Source: an uncultured Lachnospiraceae bacterium
Lineage (GTDB): Bacteria; Bacillota; Clostridia; Lachnospirales; Lachnospiraceae
Length of the DNA: 44,676 nt
Direction of reading: 5' to 3'
Assembly: GCA_900317915.1 (NCBI GenBank)
Contig: ONIO01000010.1
Coordinates: 1-44,676, forward strand
Of the stretch, positions 7,515-17,031 are shown one piece after another. The notes beneath the pieces were generated by a model. The model did no database searches and had not been told where the DNA came from. It was given only the letters and a program-made list of their open reading frames with translations. A program made the translations under genes and the position numbers. Every line of letters begins with the position of its first letter. The stretch's first letter is position 1.

Positions 7515-7717
7515 GTTTCCTTCTCTCGTCAAGACTCGCTCGCGAGTCTTGCGCGCCGGATTCGGGTCTGCTTCAGCAGACAAATTCCTGTCCGAATCCG
7601 TGCGCATCCTCGCGGAGCGTTAACGCAGTCGGAGCTTGTACCCCGACTGAGTATAGTTTGTCATAACCCCCACCTACGCTAGCGCTTAGAGGTGGGGGAT
7701 TTCTCCGACTGAGTTAA
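7515..7717 (-). repeat. Structured palindromic repeat element, copy A (expanded)
   Basis: A GC-rich island in an AT-rich gap with at least four nested or serial inverted repeats: 7530-7551 (CAAGACTCG/CGAGTCTTG), 7558-7599 (GGATTCGG/CCGAATCC enclosing GTCTGCT/AGCAGAC), 7626-7649 (CAGTCGG/CCGACTG) and 7667-7698 (CCCCCACCT/AGGTGGGGG). Its outer blocks (7515-7530 and 7697-7717) recur at 44407-44420 and 44430-44450, where only 9 bases separate them. On the minus strand the element enters the 3' end of the MATE gene and gives it its last codons and stop. It could be a palindromic mobile unit, a terminator-like RNA, or a relic of an IS with hairpin ends. Confidence 0.75.
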
Positions 7718-9073
7718 ATACTTACTCCGGCCGAATCGGATTAGGAAAATAATACCTCGGAAGGATAATTCGATTGCCATGGCAATCCACACACCCCGAA
7801 GCCCCATGCTTCGGGACATACTAAGCAGGGACATGCCAGCTGGAATCATGGTATCTCCTGCGCCGCGAAGAGCACCTGCTGCCACAATGGCTGCGCCGAA
7901 TAGAGCCTCAGCCAACAGCTCAATACGTAGACATGCTACACCTAAGGCCTGCACCTCGGCAACTGGTGTCAGGAAGCGGAAGACAAAAGGACACAAAAAG
8001 TACATCACAAATCCTGCTGCCGCCATAATACTCATGCCTAGAGCAATGGTGATCCATCCAAAGGACTTGGCCAGTTTCTTCTTCCCAGCTCCATAGGACT
8101 GGCCAACTAAAGTAGATGCCGCCCCCTCTAGGCCATAGCCTGGCATATAGCACACTGCCTCAGCTGTAATGGCAAAGGAATGAGCCGCAACTGCAACTGT
8201 TCCAAGAGGCGCCACAATGGTGGTTGATACAATCTGGGCACCACAAAGGGCAATCTCCTCAAAAGCCATAGGGCCGCCAATGGTATTGGCCTTCTGGATG
8301 ATTCCCCAGTCGAATTGGTAATGATCACTCTTGCGGAAATGTAGGGCTTCCGAACGAATGCAGGCAAAGTAAAGCATTATCCCAGCAGTTAGTAGATAAG
8401 CTAAGCAGGTACCTAATGCTGCACCTGTGACTCCTAATCCCGCACCAAATCCAAGGGGTGCGCGGATACCCGTTTTGTCAGCTGTATCCACTGGGAAAAT
8501 AAGAAGTGCATTAAAAATCACATCCTCAATACACATCAGAGTTAAAAGAAGGCCTGGGGTCTTCATATCCCCACTAGCCTGAAGCAGAGCACTTCCAAAG
8601 TGCATGAACTGCACTGCAGGTAAGAATATGGCAAAACAGCGAAGATAACCTGCTGCCTGCTCAGCCATCTGTCCAGATCCACCCATTAGATAGGGAATCT
8701 GATTAGCGAAGATTGCCACAATAATGCCGATGATGCTAGAGAATCCCAAGAGAACCAGTAGTCCCTGACGGACCACATTACGAACCCTCTCTCCCTCTCC
8801 TGCACCCAGTCCCTGGGCTACCTGCACGGAATAGCCATAGGAAACTGCAGAGGTCACTCCTCCCATTAGCCAAGTCACAGCAGCCACCAGACCAATGGAC
8901 GCAGAAGAAACAGCCCCTAGTCTTCCGACCATGGCTGCGTCGATGTATTGCATTGCGATTGATGAAAGTTGTGCAAGAATAGCTGGACCTGACAGGCGAA
9001 GTGCAATCGATGCCTGCTGCCTTCTGCTTAATTCCCTGTCGCTACGAATAATATCTGTAAGTTCTATGTCAAT
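7679..9073 (-). CDS. MATE-family multidrug/Na+ antiporter (start codon uncertain)
   Basis: MATE proteins export cationic drugs or metabolites using Na+ or H+ gradients, with 12 membrane helices. The family opening is clear: LRLSGPAILAQLSSIAMQYI, then DAAMVGRLGAVSSASIGLVA, and later conserved helices (TGAALGTCLAYLL; GAASTLVGQSYGAGKK near the second repeat). The first ATG (8953) would cut helix 1 in half, while the open frame continues upstream to 9082 with recognisable helix 1 but no ATG, GTG or TTG. I place the start at ATT 9073 provisionally (464 residues, normal length). The preceding gene is in the same frame, separated by one TGA. The last residues (LTQSEKSPTSKR) come from the repeat element at 7515-7717. 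Confidence 0.85.
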   Translation of the reverse strand: MDIELTDIIRSDRELSRRQQASIALRLSGPAILAQLSSIAMQYIDAAMVGRLGAVSSASIGLVAAVTWLMGGVTSAVSYGYSVQVAQGLGAGEGERVRNVVRQGLLVLLGFSSIIGIIVAIFANQIPYLMGGSGQMAEQAAGYLRCFAIFLPAVQFMHFGSALLQASGDMKTPGLLLTLMCIEDVIFNALLIFPVDTADKTGIRAPLGFGAGLGVTGAALGTCLAYLLTAGIMLYFACIRSEALHFRKSDHYQFDWGIIQKANTIGGPMAFEEIALCGAQIVSTTIVAPLGTVAVAAHSFAITAEAVCYMPGYGLEGAASTLVGQSYGAGKKKLAKSFGWITIALGMSIMAAAGFVMYFLCPFVFRFLTPVAEVQALGVACLRIELLAEALFGAAIVAAGALRGAGDTMIPAGMSLLSMSRSMGLRGVWIAMAIELSFRGIIFLIRFGRSKYLTQSEKSPTSKR

Positions 9074-9082
9074 TACCTCAAA

Positions 9083-9610
9083 TCAAGTATTAAAGTTCTC
9101 TGTTCCCTCTCCCCGCTTCGATGTGATACTAGCGCTATCCTTAGGATAAGCGATTGCAGTGAAGGTGGTTCCACCGGATACATAGCTGGTTCCACACTCT
9201 GGACAAATAGCCGTATGAATAGACACAGATGCCTGCAATACTCTACCGCCACCCAATCTAGCTCTCTGATAGGCGTGAGACACATGCTCACTCTCATGTC
9301 CCATAACTGCAGCAGCAGATGCTCCTGGAGATACATGGGCCGCTGTCTTAAAGGAGACATTGGCATCATCTGAACCATCCTGATACTTTCTCTCCCTACA
9401 GGTCTTACAGTTTTCTGGGGTGGATCTGTAGCCATTTAAGGGCTTGCCCTCATCCCCGGTCTTCCCAGAGCCTTCGGTAGAGCCCACCTGTGCGCCCTGG
9501 ATACCAGTCGTACTTCCCTGAGCAGCACCTGTTGCATCACCCCTTTGGACACCGGCATCCGTCACTGGATTCTGGTACATATTCCAATTAAATGAGATCC
9601 CTGTCAACAT
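9083..9610 (-). CDS. SprA-like / putative metallopeptidase-related protein with HExxH motif
   Basis: 175 residues. The core is CKTCRERKYQDGSDDANVSF at about 67-86, then AAHVSPGASAAAVMGHESEH at about 90-109, the pattern of the SprA-related family often annotated as putative metallopeptidase. The zinc-binding HExxH is present as HESEH, and a second cysteine pair (CPEC) follows near 135-138. The N-terminal 60 residues are low in complexity (Gly, Thr, Gln), without a signal peptide. No activity is proven for the family. GGAG lies 8 bases before ATG 9610. It ends 9 bases before the provisional MATE start and is probably co-transcribed with it. Confidence 0.7.
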   Translation of the reverse strand: MLTGISFNWNMYQNPVTDAGVQRGDATGAAQGSTTGIQGAQVGSTEGSGKTGDEGKPLNGYRSTPENCKTCRERKYQDGSDDANVSFKTAAHVSPGASAAAVMGHESEHVSHAYQRARLGGGRVLQASVSIHTAICPECGTSYVSGGTTFTAIAYPKDSASITSKRGEGTENFNT

Positions 9611-9667
9611 TCGCCGGTCTCCTTTCTATAACTTATCCACATCTACCATGATCATTGTGGAAATATA

Positions 9668-9706
9668 AACCAAGTGGAAGTCTTGCTGTTCTGATTCCAC
9701 TTGGTT
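9668..9706. repeat. Perfect 12-bp inverted repeat in the leader of the SprA-like/MATE unit
   Basis: AACCAAGTGGAA (9668-9679) and TTCCACTTGGTT (9695-9706) are separated by 15 bases. It lies between the -10 at 9731 and the ATG at 9610, so it is transcribed as a stable hairpin with only a weak T-rich tail. It could be an operator, an attenuator or a leader hairpin. Confidence 0.7.
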
Positions 9707-9730
9707 AGAATGTAATGGTTTCTTACTGTC

Positions 9731-9758
9731 ATTATAAATAGATTTCAGAAAATAACAA
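9731..9758 (-). promoter_or_regulatory. Promoter for the SprA-like/MATE unit
   Basis: On the minus strand -35 TTGTTA (9753-9758), a 16-base spacer and -10 TATAAT (9731-9736). Confidence 0.6.
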
Positions 9759-9776
9759 TAGGCAGGTGTCTTTCAA

Positions 9777-10142
9777 ATGAGTTATAGAGATTTTTTTCTA
9801 ATACTAACAAAGTTCATGCTCACACCCACATGTCCTGTTCAGAAACTAACCGGCTTCTATTGCCCTGGCTGCGGCGGAAGCAGAAGTGTCCGTGCCCTAT
9901 TGGAAGGTAGGTTTTTGGCATCTCTCTTGCTTCACCCATTTCCGATCTACTGTATCCTGGCCCTTCTCGCCATCCTAGTGCATGGTCTATATTTGCATCA
10001 TAAAAAAAGCACTGGGAAGTCTATCCTCCCAGTGCTTCTATGGAGCGCGCTTGCTCTCCTTATTCTTCAATTCATGGTGAAAAATATCCTCTTAATCAAT
10101 GGCTTCGACATCATAAACTATGCCGAAAAGCTTCCATTTTAA
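9777..10142 (+). CDS. DUF2752 small membrane protein
   Basis: 121 residues. The DUF2752 signature CPVQKLTGFYCPGCGGSRSV (about 19-38) is complete: a short Cys-containing loop with CPGCGG between an N-terminal hydrophobic segment and two later membrane helices (about 50-72 and 83-105). Function is unknown for the family; the paired cysteines suggest redox or metal binding. AGGTG lies 8 bases before the ATG. It converges with glpK, with only 6 bases between the two genes. Confidence 0.85.
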   Translation: MSYRDFFLILTKFMLTPTCPVQKLTGFYCPGCGGSRSVRALLEGRFLASLLLHPFPIYCILALLAILVHGLYLHHKKSTGKSILPVLLWSALALLILQFMVKNILLINGFDIINYAEKLPF

Positions 10143-10148
10143 TCAGAA

Positions 10149-11675
<1,527 letters not shown>

Positions 11676-11688
11676 TTAATATCATACG

Positions 11689-11702
11689 CTGTCTCTCGAC
11701 AG
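11689..11702 (-). promoter_or_regulatory. Short leader hairpin before glpK
   Basis: CTGTC-GAGA-GACAG forms a compact stem in the glpK leader, about 28 bases upstream of the ATG. A role as an mRNA stabiliser or protein site is possible; no known riboswitch or antiterminator pattern is visible. Confidence 0.4.
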
Positions 11703-11729
11703 GTGGTCTTTTATTAAATCTATGAAATA

Positions 11730-11757
11730 ATTATAAGTGATTTTGACGGATTTTCAA
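11730..11757 (-). promoter_or_regulatory. Promoter of glpK
   Basis: On the minus strand -35 TTGAAA (11752-11757), a 16-base spacer and -10 TATAAT (11730-11735). In the remainder of the 312-base gap (11758-11924) I see no gene, only short inverted repeats such as ATTAGCA/TGCTAAT near 11855-11880. Confidence 0.7.
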
Positions 11758-11924
11758 CGTCTAAACTCCGTGTTTCTTTGCAATTTCATCGATTTTCTCG
11801 TTATCTTTTTAACAAATGTAAACCATTAAAAACATTGAGGGCTCAGTTTCAGATTAGCATTTATACTCCTGCTAATTTTTCTGTAACTACTGTATTGTAC
11901 TCTCTAAGGAAGAGTATAGCAGGG

Positions 11925-11952
11925 AAAAAGAGCTAGACTTTCGTCTAACCCT
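11925..11952 (-). terminator. Terminator of the starch operon (after the amylase gene)
   Basis: On the minus strand a 10-bp stem (AGGGTTAGAC with GTCTAGCTCT, including G-U pairs) closes on a GAAA tetraloop and is followed by a T-run. It starts 20 bases after the amylase stop. Confidence 0.85.
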
Positions 11953-11972
11953 TTTTCAAAATAGTTATAATA

Positions 11973-14252
11973 CTAATTCCAAGTATAAACAGGAGAGTCG
12001 ATTACACCACATGAATCACTCGAAGAATTAATAACATGGTTATTTCCACTTTCCCAGGTTACTTTTCCTGTAAAATCCTTCTTAATAAACTTAAACTCGA
12101 TTCTCTTTCCTGCTGGAACACTAACTGGCAAATACCACTCCGGATAATTTGGATTCAGCAAAGCTTCTGTACAATTATCTACGTCCCAATTTCCTAATTC
12201 AGGTACATTTCCTACAACGTAAATATTCTCTCCATAACCTGTATTAGCTCTTACATGAAATACTATCTGATTCTGATCTCCAGATAGCACATTGTAATCC
12301 AATGTATTACTCTTTACTCCGTTCTTCAAAACAGAAATTTGTACTTTTCCTGTTGAAGAATTTGAAGGTACTTCAGTTTCTATCATTCCACTTGTGTTAT
12401 TAATTACCTTTGCAGAAACCTTTCCGAATTTAACTTCAACCTTTCCGTCCAGACCTTTTCCGTAAATATATACTTTATTTCCAGGACGACCCATGGTCGA
12501 TACAACATCGCCTAATTTAGGAGTGCTAGAAGTTTCCGTCTGATAGCTCCATACATTTACTTCTCCGCCACCTAATGTAAAGCCTTCAAGCTTAGAGCCT
12601 TCACCTGTCTTCTTAACAGATATTTCAGATCCATACAATTCACCACCTAGAATATCCTTATAATAACCACTAGGCAATGATGTTCCAATTGACGGAACTG
12701 AAATAGTCTTATCCGGCTGTCTATTCACTGCAACAACTACAACATCGTCATAATACTTTCTTTCATATACAATAACATCATCATTGCTATAAAGAACATT
12801 TGTCTCGCCATATGCAATCGCATCATTTGACTTTCTCAAATCAGAAAGCTTCTTGATAAGCTTATAAGCCTTTGTGTTCGTATTAAAGCCTTTATCTTTC
12901 TCCAAGAATACTCGACCAGCGACATCGCTCCCATCATTTGGCTTAACATACTGCTCTGTACCATAATAAATGTTAGGGATTCCTCTACTAGTCAACAAAA
13001 CGGCAAGTGCAGCATTATAAGGCTTCTGATTCTGCTGTACATAACCGAATCTCGTCACATCATGATTGTCCAAGAAAGTAACTGTCTGATTACTGTATCC
13101 ATACTGGCTCTGAGTGTATTGGAACATATTACCTAAATCGCTCATCGGTTTAGAAAAATCTCCAAACGATGCATTAAGTGTTCTATACATCTCAAAATCG
13201 AGATTATTTACACCTGTCTGTTTTGGAAAGTAGACGTACTCATCATACTTAGGATCTGGTCTTCCTATGAAGAACTCTCCAAAGTGTGTAATAGTATTTT
13301 TCGAATCTACGCTGTCTTTCAATCCTTTTACAAAAGCCGGATTCATATGCAGCGTTGCATCATGTCTAAGTCCATCAATACCCATTCCAGCCCAGTAGTT
13401 TGTCGCCTTCTCAAGATGCTTAACTACGTCAGGGTTCTCCTGTGAGAAATCAGCCAATGAGCCCAAATCCTTATTTCTATAGCCCCAGCGCGAAGAGTCA
13501 TTTCCTCGATCACCAAAATTATGGAACCAATGGTTTACATCATAATTTGGATCAGCCAACAGATTTTCTACCTTTCCATCATGATTATAATCGTAAGGTT
13601 CTCCATTTGAATCAAGCGCGTATTCTCCATTTGGAAGCTTATCCGGTTCATACAGCTTTCCATCCTCTGGACTAAAGTTAGTTGTTGGATTTTGATATCT
13701 GCTCGTATGATTAGTTACAAAATCAATTACAAGCTTCATTCCATTTTGATGTAGAGCATCTCTCAAATCCTTAAATTTGTTCAGATCACCAAAATGCTTG
13801 TTTGTAGCGAAATAGTTTCTTACGTGATATCCATGAAAACTAGTCCATCTATCCATACTGCCATTCTTCTGATAATCATCAATCTCAGTATCACGATTCT
13901 CATATGGCGCTGAAACCCAAATCGTAGTGATTCCCATTCCTTTTAAATATGGAATCTGATTTATAATTCCTTGCCAGTCACCACCCTGATACAACTTCAA
14001 GTCTCTTCCTGTTCCATCAAATAGAGAAGCATCAAAACCTCTTGGAACATTGTTAGTTTTATCCCCATCACAAAATCTATCAGTAATAATCTGATATATT
14101 ACATCCTTAGACGTAACCGGTCCTATACTTTCACTCTTTTCTGTTAAAGGGGCTGATTCAGCTTTACAGTTAGATACCATCCCTATTGGTACAACAGAAG
14201 CCGCCATTACACCAGCCAACAGAATTGCTAGCCCCCTTTTTCGATACTCCAT
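11973..14252 (-). CDS. Secreted GH13 alpha-amylase / CGTase-like enzyme with TIG and CBM20 domains
   Basis: 759 residues from ATG 14252, chosen for AAAGGA seven bases upstream; a GTG at 14273 overlapping lacI is an alternative. An N-terminal signal peptide (YRKRGLAILLAGVMAASVVP) implies export. The barrel follows, with DFVTNHTS, GIDGLRHDATLHM (nucleophile D298), HFGEFFIG (acid/base E326) and FLDNHD (D398). After domain C a TIG/IPT domain (about 580-650) and a C-terminal starch-binding CBM20 (about 655-755, VVGNVPELGNWD) complete the A-E layout of cyclodextrin glucanotransferases and maltogenic amylases. The usual Lys in GxRxDxxKH is Leu here (RHDATLH). Product, cyclodextrin or malto-oligosaccharide, cannot be decided. 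Last gene of operon 1. Confidence 0.92.
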   Translation of the reverse strand: MEYRKRGLAILLAGVMAASVVPIGMVSNCKAESAPLTEKSESIGPVTSKDVIYQIITDRFCDGDKTNNVPRGFDASLFDGTGRDLKLYQGGDWQGIINQIPYLKGMGITTIWVSAPYENRDTEIDDYQKNGSMDRWTSFHGYHVRNYFATNKHFGDLNKFKDLRDALHQNGMKLVIDFVTNHTSRYQNPTTNFSPEDGKLYEPDKLPNGEYALDSNGEPYDYNHDGKVENLLADPNYDVNHWFHNFGDRGNDSSRWGYRNKDLGSLADFSQENPDVVKHLEKATNYWAGMGIDGLRHDATLHMNPAFVKGLKDSVDSKNTITHFGEFFIGRPDPKYDEYVYFPKQTGVNNLDFEMYRTLNASFGDFSKPMSDLGNMFQYTQSQYGYSNQTVTFLDNHDVTRFGYVQQNQKPYNAALAVLLTSRGIPNIYYGTEQYVKPNDGSDVAGRVFLEKDKGFNTNTKAYKLIKKLSDLRKSNDAIAYGETNVLYSNDDVIVYERKYYDDVVVVAVNRQPDKTISVPSIGTSLPSGYYKDILGGELYGSEISVKKTGEGSKLEGFTLGGGEVNVWSYQTETSSTPKLGDVVSTMGRPGNKVYIYGKGLDGKVEVKFGKVSAKVINNTSGMIETEVPSNSSTGKVQISVLKNGVKSNTLDYNVLSGDQNQIVFHVRANTGYGENIYVVGNVPELGNWDVDNCTEALLNPNYPEWYLPVSVPAGKRIEFKFIKKDFTGKVTWESGNNHVINSSSDSCGVIDSPVYTWN

Positions 14253-14269
14253 AATACTGTCCTTTCTAA

Positions 14270-15289
14270 TCACCTCATATTATTCACGGTCGACTCTCTT
14301 TGAATAATATTCGGACTGGTTATATAACTCTGAATGTGCACATTTGGGTTCCTAACAATTTTTAATATATTCTTACCAGCCTCGTATCCCAGATCATATA
14401 CATCTATGTTCACAACACTTAGCTGGGGATCTAACAATTTTGAGAACGGGAAATCATCGAAAGTTAATACACCTATATCTTTAGGAATAGACAAACCACT
14501 TTCCTTTATCGCACTCACACATCCGTATGCCAAATAGTTATTTGCGCAAATTATAGCCTCCGGTCTATGATCAAGTTCTATTATTTCTCTCGTTAATTCA
14601 AAGCCACTATTTGTAGCAGATTCTCCATATTTAATATAGTTCTGAGGCTGTACCACATCATGCTCTTTAAGCATCGTAAGTACTCCCTCTAAACGATTCA
14701 TCGATATTTTGTCTTCAGGTCTTCCCCCGATAAACGCCAGAGAACAGTACCCGCACGCTAACAAATACTTAGCAGCCATTTCTCCTGCATGTTTATTATT
14801 TACATCAATCCAGCTCATATGGCTTTCGAAATTTGGCATTCCGAGGACCAAATGTGGGATTTCATTTTTCGATATAGTCTCATCCAGCTTCTCCGATAAG
14901 AGGGACGCATGAATAATAAACCCATCCGCCTTTTTAACATCAAAAGTTTCCTTTATATAATCGGGAGCCTCATCAGTAGTCAGACTTCTTAATACTAATG
15001 AATAATCTTTCTTCGACAGATAGTTTTCTAACCCACACATCATCTCAAACATATGTGGGTTAGTAAAACCAACATTTTTTTCTAATGAAGTAACAAATAC
15101 TATAGTTCTATTAGATTTCTGCGCCAGATTTCTCGCACGTGTATTTGGATGATAATCCAATTTCTTCATCACATCGTTAACTCTAGCAATTGTTTCTTTA
15201 GATATGGAATATGAGCCATTTATTACTTTAGATACAGTCGCTATTGATACCCCTGCTTCTCTGGCTACATCTTTAATTGTTACTCCCAT
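14270..15289 (-). CDS. LacI-family transcriptional regulator of the starch operon
   Basis: 339 residues: an N-terminal LacI helix-turn-helix (TIKDVAREAGVSIATVSKVI at about 4-23, followed by NGS), a hinge near 48-60 (NTRARNLAQKSN), then a periplasmic-binding-protein-like effector domain ending in the usual ILTFDDFP-type and ITSPNIIQRES segments. GGAGG lies just before ATG 15289. It sits inside operon 1 between the neopullulanase and amylase genes, so it is likely a local regulator responding to maltodextrin and binding the AAACGTTT operator at 21259-21266; which of the two island regulators binds which site is inferred only. Confidence 0.88.
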   Translation of the reverse strand: MGVTIKDVAREAGVSIATVSKVINGSYSISKETIARVNDVMKKLDYHPNTRARNLAQKSNRTIVFVTSLEKNVGFTNPHMFEMMCGLENYLSKKDYSLVLRSLTTDEAPDYIKETFDVKKADGFIIHASLLSEKLDETISKNEIPHLVLGMPNFESHMSWIDVNNKHAGEMAAKYLLACGYCSLAFIGGRPEDKISMNRLEGVLTMLKEHDVVQPQNYIKYGESATNSGFELTREIIELDHRPEAIICANNYLAYGCVSAIKESGLSIPKDIGVLTFDDFPFSKLLDPQLSVVNIDVYDLGYEAGKNILKIVRNPNVHIQSYITSPNIIQRESTVNNMR

Positions 15290-15300
15290 CTTTCCTCCGA

Positions 15301-17031
15301 TTACATAGCAAATACTATATAGCCATGACTATCTAAACTATGGTTTGTATAACCTTCCTGTATAAGCACTGTCGAATCTCCAACATCCCCAATATCTTCA
15401 ATATCAACAGGCTCATCCGATACATTGAGATAAATTCTGATAATAGACTCTCCCAAGTATCTTTCATAACCAAATACTCTTTCTCCGCTCTTTGCAGATA
15501 CAATCCTAAAATCTCCCAGGCGAAGCACTTCGTTATCCAATCTGCAACGAATCACTTTCTGAAAGAACTCAAACAGTTTTCCAGGTTTACTTTCCCAATC
15601 CATCGGACGTCTATAATCATCTTCTATTATTCCTTCTAATCCCATCTCATCTCCATAGAAGATAGATGGCATACCAGGAAATGTCATCTGAAAGAGCACT
15701 GCAAGCTTATAAATAGATACATCACCATCACATGCAGATAGAAATCTTCCCACATCATGACTATCCAATAGATTAAGCTGTGCAAAAGTAGTTTGCTTTC
15801 TATATCTCATATACATATCTGCAACTCTATTTCCAAACTCCGCTGCATCTATTGATTTCTCTGCAAAGAACTTATTACAATGCTTTCTAAAATCATAATT
15901 CATAGTTGAATCAAAGATTTTACCATCCAACCAATGATTTGCTGTCTCCCACACTTCACCTATCAGGATAGCATCCGGATTAATCTGCCTTACACCGGCA
16001 CTAAACTTTCTCCAGAAATCATCATTTACTTCGCTAGCTACATCGAGTCGCCATCCATCTATACCAAATTCTCTGATCCAATACTTACCTACCTCACAAA
16101 AATATTCAGCAGTTTCCGGATTCGCCATATTCAATTTAGGCATCATCCTCTCATAGCCAAAGCATTCATAATTTGGATATTCTTCCGGATTCTCAGGTTT
16201 AATAACTGGAAACTTTAAATCATAAAACCAATCTTTATACTTTGACTCAGTTCCATTCTTTACTACATCAGCAAACGCAAAGAAATTCCATCCACAATGA
16301 TTAAATACACCATCGATAATTACCTTGAGTCCATTTTTATGATATACATCTACGAGCTCTTTTAGATCCTCATTTGTACCAAAGCACGGATCAACCTGAT
16401 AATAATCCAGCAGATCATATTTATGATATTCACCTGCAGCAAATATAGGATTTATATAAATTGCATTTACTCCTAGACGCTTTAAATAATCAACGTTTTC
16501 TGTAATTCCCTTAAGTGTTCCACCAAGTTTCCCTCTAACCTTGTTTCCTTTGTAATCCTGTTCACTCGACTGCTTACTAATATATGACTTAGACGTTGCA
16601 AAACTATCTGGAAAAATATTATATATCACTGCGTTTTTTGCCCATAAAGGAGGCTTTACGATATCGTCTCTATGATTAAACGGAAGCTGATAATACTCTG
16701 ATCTATCATCAACCGTATCCTTCATAAAGCAGTCGCCATAATAAAGCCAATTCTCATCACCAGAAATCAGTTTAAAATAGTAATTTAATCTCCTATAAGG
16801 CTTCTCCAAAACAGCTTCATAATAATCGAATCTCTCGCATTCCATGACTTTCACCATCTTCTGCTCTGAAAAAATAACCGGCGTAAGTCTACACGCCCTA
16901 TCTCCGTAATAGAGAACACATTCATCTAAATCATCATGTTTACATCTAAGTCTTATAGTTACTCTATTTTCGTCAATCCCATAAGCATACTGTGACATAG
17001 GAATATGTAATATCGCACTTTTTTCAATCAT
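15301..17031 (-). CDS. Intracellular GH13 neopullulanase / cyclomaltodextrinase-type enzyme
   Basis: 576 residues with no signal peptide, so cytoplasmic. A CBM34-like N-terminal domain (1-125) is followed by the catalytic barrel: DGVFNHCG (240-247), FGIDGWRLDVASEV with nucleophile D330, ILIGEVWE with acid/base E359, and LLDSHD with D426. The layout, and GDEMGLEG after IFY, match the GH13_20 group that hydrolyses cyclodextrins, pullulan and imported maltodextrins. The A of its ATG is the last base of the malG-type stop (TGATG), so the two are translationally coupled. It probably degrades what the adjacent ABC importer brings in, including cyclodextrins if the secreted amylase makes them. Confidence 0.9.
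   Translation of the reverse strand: MIEKSAILHIPMSQYAYGIDENRVTIRLRCKHDDLDECVLYYGDRACRLTPVIFSEQKMVKVMECERFDYYEAVLEKPYRRLNYYFKLISGDENWLYYGDCFMKDTVDDRSEYYQLPFNHRDDIVKPPLWAKNAVIYNIFPDSFATSKSYISKQSSEQDYKGNKVRGKLGGTLKGITENVDYLKRLGVNAIYINPIFAAGEYHKYDLLDYYQVDPCFGTNEDLKELVDVYHKNGLKVIIDGVFNHCGWNFFAFADVVKNGTESKYKDWFYDLKFPVIKPENPEEYPNYECFGYERMMPKLNMANPETAEYFCEVGKYWIREFGIDGWRLDVASEVNDDFWRKFSAGVRQINPDAILIGEVWETANHWLDGKIFDSTMNYDFRKHCNKFFAEKSIDAAEFGNRVADMYMRYRKQTTFAQLNLLDSHDVGRFLSACDGDVSIYKLAVLFQMTFPGMPSIFYGDEMGLEGIIEDDYRRPMDWESKPGKLFEFFQKVIRCRLDNEVLRLGDFRIVSAKSGERVFGYERYLGESIIRIYLNVSDEPVDIEDIGDVGDSTVLIQEGYTNHSLDSHGYIVFAM

Noticed and set aside
7667-7730. Possible end of an IS605-type TnpB gene (alternate frame reads NSVGEIPHL then stop)
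   Set aside because: The tail resembles some TnpB ends only loosely, no other transposase sequence is present, and the same block forms the end of two unrelated genes in a different frame. Kept only as one possible origin of the repeat.
9633-9641. Isolated TTATCCACA near the SprA-like gene
   Set aside because: A single 9-mer is expected by chance in a window of this size and has no partner sites.
11855-11885. Plus-strand hairpin ATTAGCA/TGCTAAT followed by T residues
   Set aside because: It resembles a terminator, but no plus-strand gene precedes it; the nearest genes point the other way.
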